Shown here piece after piece: positions 15,845-23,164 of a DNA stretch of 64,000 nt (positions are counted from its first letter, which is position 1; every line of letters starts with the position of its first letter). Made by a program: the position numbers and the translations under genes. Under the pieces are notes generated by a model. The model was not told the DNA's origin and did no database searches. It saw only the letters and a list, made by a program, of their open reading frames with translations. The stretch comes from Petrotoga mobilis SJ95 (GTDB lineage Bacteria; Thermotogota; Thermotogae; Petrotogales; Petrotogaceae): positions 1,836,501-1,900,500 of the forward strand of contig NC_010003.1 in the NCBI RefSeq assembly GCF_000018605.1, in the 5' to 3' direction.

Positions 15845-18502
15845 TTGGTTCCTAAAATTATTATAACTACGCATAAAAATGCCGATTTTGATGGGTTTGC
15901 CGGATGTGTGGCTGCATCATTAATATATGAAGACTCTATTATTGTGCTCGAAGGAGAGCCTCAGCAAAATCTTAAGGAATTTTTGAATATATACGATATT
16001 CCATACGAAAAAGAGAATAATTTTATAAAAGAGTATCAAGAAGAAATAAAAAACCGCAATTTCGAAAAAGTTGTGATTGTGGATACTGCTGATATCAATA
16101 GAATCCCTGATTTTATAAAATCGCTCGTTGAACAGGGAACAGAAGTTGATATATATGATCATCATCCGGAGTTAAAGGAGCAAAATATCACTGGTAATAA
16201 TTATTCTAAAGAAGTAGGAAGCGCCACAACGTTAATTGTTCAAAAATTATTAGAAACCAAAATAGTTCTTCCTGATACCTATGAAACTCTTTTTTTAATA
16301 GCAATCCATGAAGATACTGGAAACTATGTTTATTCTACAACGACGCCTCTAGATCATCAAATTTCTGCAGAGCTATTAAAAGGCGGTGCTAGGATAGAAG
16401 AGGTAGAAGAGTTTGTTTCGTTAGAAATGACAAAAGAGCAAAAAGAACTTTTTGACAAACTCTATAACAATGTACAAGAGCTTACCTTGGAGGAAGTAAC
16501 AATACAGATTACTTATTCTGAGATCGACAAATTTATAGGTGGGTTAAACGTTATAACCCACAAATTGTTTGAGACTCTAACTCCAGATGTTTTGTTTGTT
16601 GTTGTAAAAATGGGTAAAAGCATTCATATAGTTGCAAGATCAAGGATTGAAGAAATAGATTTAAATAAAATTCTATCTTTATTTGGCGGTGGAGGTCATA
16701 AAAAAGCTGGTTCAGCCAAAACAAAAGCTCTTGGGATACAAGAGGTCATTAACAAGATTAAAAAAGAGTTAAAATCTTCTTTTGTCCCAGTTTTAAAAGC
16801 AAAGCATATTATGTCATCTCCCGTCAGAACCATATTATCATTTGAAACAGTGGAAATAGCTCATGAATTGATGTTTCAAACAGGGCATTCAGGCCTTCCT
16901 GTAATATCTGACAATAAATTAGTGGGTATTGTAACTAAAAAAGACATAGAAAAAGCAATGAAACATGGTTTAAAAAATGCCCCTGTTAAAGCTATAATGA
17001 GCACTAACTTAAAGGTTGTTGATGTAGAAACTTCGTTGACTCAAGTAAGAAGGATCATGGCAGAAGCAGACATTGGAAGGATTCCCGTTTTAAAAGATGG
17101 AATACTTGTTGGCATAATAACTAGAACTGATCTTTTAAGGGCTACTAACGGAGTTTTTAATTTTTCACTTAGCCCAATATTAGAAGAAAAGTATAAATCG
17201 CAAAATCTAAAAGAAGAAATGGAAAAAATTCTACCGATATCTATTCTTAATCTTCTAAAACTTATTGGCCTGTATGGGAATGAGTTGGGGTTAAACGTAT
17301 ATGTAGTAGGAGGATTTGTCAGGGATCTTTTGCTAGCAATTAACTCTAAATCAAACGGTACAAAGTCAATACCCTACGATATAGATGTAGTAGTGGAAGG
17401 GGATGGTTTGTTATTTGGTAAATATGTTGCTAAACAATTAAGGGCAAAATATGTTGAACACCCCAAATTTCACACCTGCTCAATTTTTTATAGAAATGGG
17501 GAAAATAAGATAATAAGGATTGATATTGCAACTGCCCGAACAGAATATTACGAAGAAGCAGGAGAACTTCCCAAGGTTGAATTATCAACTATTAAAAAAG
17601 ATTTATATAGAAGGGATTTCTCTATAAACGCCATGGCAATAAAAATTAATTCGGGTTCCTTTGGAATACTGATGGATTTTTTTAATTGTAAAAAAGATCT
17701 TGAAGAAGGCAAGATAAGAATACTTTACCCACTTTCTTTTATCGAAGATCCTACTAGAATATTGAGAGCTATAAGGTTTGAACAAAGATTTGGTTTTGAA
17801 ATTGAGCCTAACACCTTAACAAAATTAGAAGAAGCTGTAGAAAATGGATATTTAGAAAAAGTCACTGGAATGAGGATAAGAGAGGAATTAGAAAAAATAC
17901 TAGAAGAGCCCCAACCTATGAAAGCAATAAAAAGAATGGGTAAACTGAAAATTATTCTTCACTTGTTCGAAAAAACTTACTACTCTCCTACACTAGAAAA
18001 AGATTTAGAAAAACTTTTTGATGTTAGGGAATACTTTAAGGCAAACTTACCAAATTATTTGAATAAAGTCAGACTATTCCACATAGTATTATGCGTTCTA
18101 CTGCAATACACTCCAGAAGAATCTCTAAAGAAAATTACTGAAAGATATGGACTACCGAAAGATTTTATTAAGAATTTAATCCAAGTAAAAAATGTATTTA
18201 ATGAAATTTCTATAGATTTAAATGACAAAGAAAAAACATCAAAATTGTCTTATTTCTATGAAAAAACCAACGGTTTTCAAAATGAACAATTAATTTTTTT
18301 AGCTGTAAAACTTCCAGAAGAATTATTAGCAAAATACTATGAATATTTAAGAAAAATTGAGAAACTAAAACTCTCCATTACGGGGAAAGATTTATTAAAG
18401 AAAGGCTATGAAGGTGTTCAAATTAAAACAAAATTGGAAGAAATAAAGAAAAAACTCTTGAATGGCGAAATACAACCTGGCGAAGAAAAAAATTTGATAT
18501 AA
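15845..18502 (+). CDS. cca: DHH-CBS-CBS-tRNA nucleotidyltransferase (CCA/A-adding enzyme)
   Basis: An 885-aa multidomain protein. Residues 1-310 are a DHH/DHHA1 phosphoesterase module (NADFDGFAG, DTADINRIP, IYDHHPE, FGGGGHKKAGSA). About 315-440 are two CBS domains. From about 485 there is a class II nucleotidyltransferase head with VVGGFVRDLLL, the metal-binding PYDIDVVVEG and RRDFSINAMAI, followed by the RNA-binding body (IEDPTRILRAIRFEQRFGF). Fused enzymes of this design are known in Aquificota and Thermotogota, where they add all or part of the CCA end. TTG start behind GAGGGAGA. The DHH part may act in 3'-end or nano-RNA repair; that is inference. Confidence 0.88.
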   Translation: MVPKIIITTHKNADFDGFAGCVAASLIYEDSIIVLEGEPQQNLKEFLNIYDIPYEKENNFIKEYQEEIKNRNFEKVVIVDTADINRIPDFIKSLVEQGTEVDIYDHHPELKEQNITGNNYSKEVGSATTLIVQKLLETKIVLPDTYETLFLIAIHEDTGNYVYSTTTPLDHQISAELLKGGARIEEVEEFVSLEMTKEQKELFDKLYNNVQELTLEEVTIQITYSEIDKFIGGLNVITHKLFETLTPDVLFVVVKMGKSIHIVARSRIEEIDLNKILSLFGGGGHKKAGSAKTKALGIQEVINKIKKELKSSFVPVLKAKHIMSSPVRTILSFETVEIAHELMFQTGHSGLPVISDNKLVGIVTKKDIEKAMKHGLKNAPVKAIMSTNLKVVDVETSLTQVRRIMAEADIGRIPVLKDGILVGIITRTDLLRATNGVFNFSLSPILEEKYKSQNLKEEMEKILPISILNLLKLIGLYGNELGLNVYVVGGFVRDLLLAINSKSNGTKSIPYDIDVVVEGDGLLFGKYVAKQLRAKYVEHPKFHTCSIFYRNGENKIIRIDIATARTEYYEEAGELPKVELSTIKKDLYRRDFSINAMAIKINSGSFGILMDFFNCKKDLEEGKIRILYPLSFIEDPTRILRAIRFEQRFGFEIEPNTLTKLEEAVENGYLEKVTGMRIREELEKILEEPQPMKAIKRMGKLKIILHLFEKTYYSPTLEKDLEKLFDVREYFKANLPNYLNKVRLFHIVLCVLLQYTPEESLKKITERYGLPKDFIKNLIQVKNVFNEISIDLNDKEKTSKLSYFYEKTNGFQNEQLIFLAVKLPEELLAKYYEYLRKIEKLKLSITGKDLLKKGYEGVQIKTKLEEIKKKLLNGEIQPGEEKNLI

Positions 18503-18504
18503 AT

Positions 18505-18533
18505 TTGACAACTCAGTTTTTTTATGTTATAAT
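18505..18533 (+). promoter_or_regulatory. Perfect-consensus promoter of the arginine operon
   Basis: TTGACA (18505-18510), exactly 17 bp, TATAAT (18528-18533), with an extended -10 TG at 18525-18526. It starts 3 bp after the upstream stop codon. Predicted transcription start is near 18540, giving a leader of about 260 nt before argJ. Confidence 0.9.
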
Positions 18534-18567
18534 CCCTAAAATTTAACGGAAGGAGATTTTTAAATTT

Positions 18568-18678
18568 ATGACTAATTGTGAAAAAAATTTCACTTCATAT
18601 AATCAAATGAATTTAAATAACGATAGGAGGCGCCCATGTAGCCGGTGGATCATAAGCACCGGTAATGGGTGCTTATGA
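18568..18678 (+). CDS. Putative 36-codon leader peptide with clustered Arg codons
   Basis: ATG at 18568 follows AAGGAGA (18550-18556) and reads through to TGA at 18676. Codons 20-22 are AGG-AGG-CGC (Arg-Arg-Arg) and codon 26 is CGG (Arg); there are no other Arg codons. The peptide centre is NNDRRRPCSRW. It lies between the promoter and the terminator of an arginine-synthesis operon, the position of an attenuation leader. The ribosome site is 11 nt from ATG, slightly long. The AGGAGG could instead be an internal Shine-Dalgarno sequence. Confidence 0.55.
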   Translation: MTNCEKNFTSYNQMNLNNDRRRPCSRWIISTGNGCL

Positions 18679-18728
18679 GGTTGGAGATGGTTACTCTCCT
18701 AATTTAGTTTTAATCCATGCGGCTACAT
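18636..18728 (+). promoter_or_regulatory. Structured arg leader RNA with antiterminator helix
   Basis: ATGTAGCCG (18636-18644) is perfectly complementary to CGGCTACAT (18720-18728), which is the 5' arm of the terminator. The closed region holds a perfect 10-bp hairpin (651-660 with 668-677, loop GGTAATG) and a 5-bp hairpin (683-687 with 695-699, loop TGGTTAC; all +18000). The two 7-nt loops can pair GTAA:TTAC. An alternative hairpin CCGGTG/CACCGG (18642-18647 with 18657-18662) excludes both the long helix and the 10-bp hairpin. This is the form of a transcription attenuator or riboswitch. Confidence 0.7.
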
Positions 18729-18754
18729 CTTTTAAGATGTGGCCGTTTTTTTTT
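18720..18754 (+). terminator. Leader terminator (attenuator) before argJ
   Basis: Twelve-pair stem CGGCTACATCTT (18720-18731) with AAGATGTGGCCG (18734-18745), one G-T wobble, followed by nine T residues (18746-18754). It lies 46 bp upstream of argJ with no stop-gene before it, so it can only regulate the arg operon. Confidence 0.9.
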
Positions 18755-18800
18755 AGAATTTCTAAAGTCGGTGAGTCAAAAAATAGAGGGAGGTTAGTTT

Positions 18801-20027
18801 ATGGAAAGTACAGAAATTATGCAAGAAGATATTGTTTTACCTTTGGGTTTTAAAGTCTGGGGAATTCATTGTGGAATCAAGAAGTCCAAAAAAGATTTAG
18901 GATTGATATACTCAGAAAAAAAGGCAAATGCATCAGCTGTTTTCACAACGAACAAAGTTAAAGCGGCTCCAGTTATTTTGAGTATGGAGAACATTAAGGA
19001 TAACGAAATACAAGCTGTTATTGTGAATAGTGGTAACGCAAACGCTTGCACTGGTGTAAAAGGATATTCAGATGCGATAAGCATGGCAGAAAAAACCGCT
19101 CAGATCTTAAATTTAAAGTCAGAAGATGTATTTGTAAGTTCAACAGGTGTTATAGGTGTTCCATTGCCAATTGAAAAAATTTTAAACGGCATAGAATCAT
19201 TTGAAAAAAATATTGATTTAACAAATGATGATCTTTTAAGTTTCGCACAGGCGATAATGACTACAGATACCTTCCCAAAAATTAATTCTACACAAGTTGT
19301 GATTGGGGGTAAAAAGATAACATTAACCGGGGTTGCCAAAGGTTCAGGTATGATTCATCCCAATATGGCTACAATGTTGTCTTTCATCATGACAGATGCA
19401 AACATTTCTAAATCTGCTTTGAATAAGGCCTTAAAGCACTCTGTAGATAATTCTTTTAATTTAATAACGGTTGATGGTGACACAAGTACCAACGATACGG
19501 TGCTTATTCTGGCAAATAAGCAAGCAAAAAACGAAGAAATTACAGAAGATTCTTCTGAATACAATTTATTTCAAAAAGCTCTTTATGAAGTAGTTGAAAA
19601 TTTAGCTAAAAAAATCGTTATGGATGGGGAAGGAGCTACTAAATTTTTCGAGGTACAAGTAAAAAATGCTAAGACGAAAGAAGATGCTAAATTGATCTCA
19701 AGGTCTATAGCCAAGTCTAATTTAGTCAAAACAGCAATTCATGGAGAGGATGCTAATTGGGGAAGAGTGCTGGCAGCCGCTGGTTATTCAGGTGGAAACT
19801 TTGATCCTGATAAGGTAGATGTCTGGTTTCAAAGTTGTGTGGGAAAGATTCAACTTTGTCAAGATGGTCATTTTATAGATTTTAACGAAGTTAAAGCAAA
19901 AGAAATTCTAGGTAAGAAAGAATTAAAAATTATTGTAGATTTAAAAGATGGTGAAGAGAGTGCTATTTCTTGGGGATGTGATCTTAGTTACAAATATGTA
20001 GAAATAAATGGAGGGTACAGAACATGA
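18801..20027 (+). CDS. argJ: Bifunctional ornithine acetyltransferase/N-acetylglutamate synthase ArgJ
   Basis: A 408-aa ArgJ, which transfers acetyl from N-acetylornithine to glutamate (and may also use acetyl-CoA). The self-cleavage motif KGSGMIHPNMATML puts the nucleophile at Thr191, giving alpha and beta chains. Other marks are AVFTTNKVKAAPV, VNSGNANACTG, VDGDTSTNDTVLI and GEDANWGRVLAAAGYSG. ATG with GAGGGAGG upstream. First gene of the operon, immediately after the attenuator. Presence of argJ with no argA or argE here indicates the acetyl-recycling route. Confidence 0.96.
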   Translation: MESTEIMQEDIVLPLGFKVWGIHCGIKKSKKDLGLIYSEKKANASAVFTTNKVKAAPVILSMENIKDNEIQAVIVNSGNANACTGVKGYSDAISMAEKTAQILNLKSEDVFVSSTGVIGVPLPIEKILNGIESFEKNIDLTNDDLLSFAQAIMTTDTFPKINSTQVVIGGKKITLTGVAKGSGMIHPNMATMLSFIMTDANISKSALNKALKHSVDNSFNLITVDGDTSTNDTVLILANKQAKNEEITEDSSEYNLFQKALYEVVENLAKKIVMDGEGATKFFEVQVKNAKTKEDAKLISRSIAKSNLVKTAIHGEDANWGRVLAAAGYSGGNFDPDKVDVWFQSCVGKIQLCQDGHFIDFNEVKAKEILGKKELKIIVDLKDGEESAISWGCDLSYKYVEINGGYRT

Positions 20028-20923
20028 TAAAAGTTGAAAAGTTCTCTGATGAGATATCTAAAGCGGAAGTTTTGGTTGAAGCATTACCCTACATAAAAAA
20101 ATTTGCGGGAAGTATAGCTGTTATTAAGTTTGGTGGTAACGCTATGAAAGATCCACAAATTAAATCGATGGTCGCAGAAGATATCGTACTTATGAAATAT
20201 GTTGGGCTAAATCCTGTTATCGTTCATGGTGGGGGACCAGATATCAATAAAATGCTTGCGAGTTTAAATATAGAAACAAAATTTGTAAATGGATTAAGGG
20301 TAACCGATGAAAAAGTTATGGAAATAGTAGAGATGGTGTTGGTTGGTAAGATAAATAAAGAGATTACATCGTTGATAAATAAAACTGGGGGAAAGGCTGT
20401 TGGATTAAGTGGGAAAGATGCAAATTTATTGTTGGCAGAAAAAGATTTGTCCCAAGGGGATTTGGGTTACGTTGGTAAGGTAGTGAATGTAAATAGGGAA
20501 GTAATTTTGAATTTAATTGAAAAAGATTATATCCCTGTCATCGCACCTTGTGCAATTGGAAGAGATTGGAAAACTTATAACGTTAATGCCGACATAGCGG
20601 CAGGTAAAATTGCTTCCTCTTTGAACGCGGATAAATTTGTTTTATTGACTGATGTGGAAGGCGTTTTAAAAAACAAAGAAGATGAAGAAAGTGTGATTTC
20701 AAGACTGTCATATCGAGAAGCAAAAGACTTATTGAATTCTCAATTTATCACTGGCGGTATGATTCCTAAGTTAAAATGTTGTATCCAAGCCTTAGAAGAT
20801 GGAGTAAAAAGGGCACATATAATAGATGGAAGAATTCCCCATGCCTTACTTTTAGAAATCTACACAGACAAAGGTGTGGGAACAATGATAGCGAAGGAGG
20901 TATACGATAATGATAATCTCTGA
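20024..20923 (+). CDS. argB: N-acetylglutamate kinase
   Basis: A 299-aa amino-acid kinase catalysing the second step of arginine synthesis. Conserved KFGGNAMKD (Lys for phosphoryl transfer), VHGGGPDIN, NGLRVTDEKVMEIVEMVL and the C-terminal FITGGMIPKLKCCIQAL. It has an N-terminal extension of about 25 residues (KVEKFSDEISKAEVLVEALPYI) typical of the arginine-sensitive hexameric NAGKs, so feedback inhibition by arginine is likely. Starts in the ATGA overlap with argJ and overlaps argD by 14 bp. Confidence 0.96.
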   Translation: MIKVEKFSDEISKAEVLVEALPYIKKFAGSIAVIKFGGNAMKDPQIKSMVAEDIVLMKYVGLNPVIVHGGGPDINKMLASLNIETKFVNGLRVTDEKVMEIVEMVLVGKINKEITSLINKTGGKAVGLSGKDANLLLAEKDLSQGDLGYVGKVVNVNREVILNLIEKDYIPVIAPCAIGRDWKTYNVNADIAAGKIASSLNADKFVLLTDVEGVLKNKEDEESVISRLSYREAKDLLNSQFITGGMIPKLKCCIQALEDGVKRAHIIDGRIPHALLLEIYTDKGVGTMIAKEVYDNDNL

Positions 20924-22094
20924 AGATAAAAAGTATGTAATGAATACTTACTCAAGATTTCCAATAACTTTGGTACAAGGGAAAGGTACAAAGGTGTGGG
21001 ATGAAAACGGTAAAGAATACTTAGATTTTGTTGCTGGGATCGCTGTCAATGTTTTGGGCCATTCTCACCCCGTAATTGTAGAAGCAGTGAAATCTCAAGT
21101 TGACAAATTAGTTCATGTTTCTAACCTCTATTGGAATGGTAATCAAGTACAGTTAGCCAAGATGATTTGTGAAAAATCTTTTGGGAAAAGTGCCTTTTTT
21201 TGCAACAGTGGAACAGAAGCGAACGAAGCTGCGATTAAGTTAGCAAGAAAATATGGAAACACTAAATACAATGGGCGAAGGTACAAAATCATCACCGCAA
21301 AGAACTCATTTCATGGAAGAACCTACGGTGCATTGACGGCAACAGCCCAGCCAAAATATCACAAGAATTTCGAACCTCTATTGGAAGGATTTGAAAGCGT
21401 AGAGTACAACGATATAAATTCACTAAAGTCGGCTGTTGATAAAAATACATGTGCTGTAATGTTGGAGGTTATCCAAGGTGAAGGGGGAATAAACGAAGCA
21501 AAAAATGAATATCTTCAACAAGTTAGAAAACTTTGTGATGAGAACGACCTTCTTTTGATTTTTGACGAAGTCCAAACAGGGATAGGAAGAACTGGAAAAC
21601 TTTTTGCCTATGAACATTCTGGAGTGGTACCCGATGTGATGACCCTTGCAAAAGCCTTAGGTGGTGGTTTCCCTATCGGTGTGCTTGTTGTGAATGAAAA
21701 AGCTGACGTATTTACACCAGGGGATCATGGATCAACATTTGGTGGGAACCCGTTAGCCTGTGCAGTTGGCATGGCTGTGATGAAAAACGTTGCACAAGAA
21801 TCTTTTCTGAATATGGTGAAAGAAAATGGTGAATTTTTCAAAAATCAATTATTAGCAATGAAGGAAAAACATTCAATAATTGACAAAGTTAAGGGAAAAG
21901 GTTTGATGATCGGAGTCAAGTTAGACATAGAAGATGGCAGTGATATAGTAAAAAAAGCTATGGAAAAAGGACTTTTGATAAATCTTTTAAATCACAATGT
22001 TTTAAGATTCGTCCCTCCTCTTATAATCACAAAAGAAGAGATAGCCAAGGGTATGAATATTCTCGAAGAAGTTTTTTTAGAAATGGGGTATTAA
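20910..22094 (+). CDS. argD: Acetylornithine aminotransferase
   Basis: A 394-aa class III PLP aminotransferase. Features: NSGTEANEAAIKLARK, NSFHGRTYGALTATAQ, the PLP-binding FDEVQTGIGRTGK and the Schiff-base Lys in TLAKALGGGFPIG (near residue 247). GGNPLACAVG follows. It converts N-acetylglutamate semialdehyde to N-acetylornithine, and related enzymes also act on succinyl-diaminopimelate in lysine synthesis. The GAAGGAGG ribosome site lies inside the end of argB. Confidence 0.95.
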   Translation: MIISEDKKYVMNTYSRFPITLVQGKGTKVWDENGKEYLDFVAGIAVNVLGHSHPVIVEAVKSQVDKLVHVSNLYWNGNQVQLAKMICEKSFGKSAFFCNSGTEANEAAIKLARKYGNTKYNGRRYKIITAKNSFHGRTYGALTATAQPKYHKNFEPLLEGFESVEYNDINSLKSAVDKNTCAVMLEVIQGEGGINEAKNEYLQQVRKLCDENDLLLIFDEVQTGIGRTGKLFAYEHSGVVPDVMTLAKALGGGFPIGVLVVNEKADVFTPGDHGSTFGGNPLACAVGMAVMKNVAQESFLNMVKENGEFFKNQLLAMKEKHSIIDKVKGKGLMIGVKLDIEDGSDIVKKAMEKGLLINLLNHNVLRFVPPLIITKEEIAKGMNILEEVFLEMGY

Positions 22095-22095
22095 G

Positions 22096-23139
22096 ATGAA
22101 AGGATTTATAAAGTTAAATGATTCTACCATTTTTGAAGGAGAAATTATCAGTAAAAAAGATTTTGGACAAGGCGAAGTTGTCTTTAACACGTCTATGACT
22201 GGATACGAGGAATCAATAACGGATCCATCTTATGCAGGAGAAATACTGGTAATGACCTATCCATTGATAGGAAATTATGGTGTAAATTTAGAGAATTTAC
22301 AGTCAAAAAGACCCCCCATCAAAGGTTTGATAGTTAAAGATTACTGTCAATTTCCCTCTCATCACACATCTCAGTATTCACTTTTAGATTATTTAGACCA
22401 ACATGAAGTACCTATTTTAAGTAAAGTAGATACGAGGGCCCTTACGAAAAAGTTAAGAATAGAAGGTAGTATGAATGGTGTGATAACCACCGAGAAGGAT
22501 TTTGAAGTTCCAACTTCTGATGAGAATTTACTTGATAGTGTTTCAACAAAGGAAATTTATAGAATTCAAGGGAACGGTCCAAAAGTAGCCCTGATAGATT
22601 TAGGAGTTAAGAAAAATATAGTGAACCAGCTCAAATCTGAAGGATACGATATTTATGTTTTTCCATATAACAGTACTAAAAATGATGTAGATAAGGTTCA
22701 ACCAGATTTAGTATTATTCTCCAACGGTCCCGGTGATCCAAAAAAGGCAAAAGAAGCCATACTTTTAGCTAAAGAGTTTATAGGTGAGAAACCACTTTTT
22801 GGGATTTGTTTGGGTCATCAAATAATCTCTTTGGCGTTAGGTTTTAACACTGTAAAAATGAAATTTGGTCACCGAGGTACCAACCATCCTGTGATGAATT
22901 TGTTGAACAATAAATGTTATATCACTTCTCAAAACCACGGTTATATGGTTGAAAAAGAGTCAGTGAAAAACAAAGATGTAATAATTACCTACATCAATTT
23001 GAATGATCAAAGTATCGAGGGAATCATGCACAAAAAGTATCCCATTTTTACTGTCCAATTTCATCCAGAAGGTGGTCCTGGGGTTCACGATACAACTTTT
23101 ATTTTTAGAAAAATCAAAGATTTAATCAATAGAAACTAA
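22096..23139 (+). CDS. carA: Carbamoyl-phosphate synthase small (glutaminase) subunit
   Basis: A 347-aa glutamine amidotransferase subunit. N-terminal domain with [22 protein letters not shown]-terminal class I glutaminase with the nucleophile Cys238 in GICLGHQ and the His-Glu pair in [11 protein letters not shown]. It hydrolyses glutamine and delivers ammonia to CarB. One base after argD and 25 bp before carB. Placed in the arginine operon rather than a pyrimidine operon. Confidence 0.96.
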   Translation: MKGFIKLNDSTIFEGEIISKKDFGQGEVVFNTSMTGYEESITDPSYAGEILVMTYPLIGNYGVNLENLQSKRPPIKGLIVKDYCQFPSHHTSQYSLLDYLDQHEVPILSKVDTRALTKKLRIEGSMNGVITTEKDFEVPTSDENLLDSVSTKEIYRIQGNGPKVALIDLGVKKNIVNQLKSEGYDIYVFPYNSTKNDVDKVQPDLVLFSNGPGDPKKAKEAILLAKEFIGEKPLFGICLGHQIISLALGFNTVKMKFGHRGTNHPVMNLLNNKCYITSQNHGYMVEKESVKNKDVIITYINLNDQSIEGIMHKKYPIFTVQFHPEGGPGVHDTTFIFRKIKDLINRN

Positions 23140-23164
23140 GAGCATACTTCCGGGGAGGTCAACA

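Noticed and set aside
18560-18760. T-box or fluoride-riboswitch assignment for the arg leader
   Set aside because: No T-box consensus (AAGGGTGGNACCGCG-like) is present. GGAGATGG…TCTCC resembles one stem of the fluoride motif, but the rest of that fold is missing and the context is arginine synthesis.
18665-18853. 62-codon ORF crossing the arg terminator
   Set aside because: No ribosome site, runs through the terminator hairpin and out of frame into argJ; explained by the regulatory RNA.
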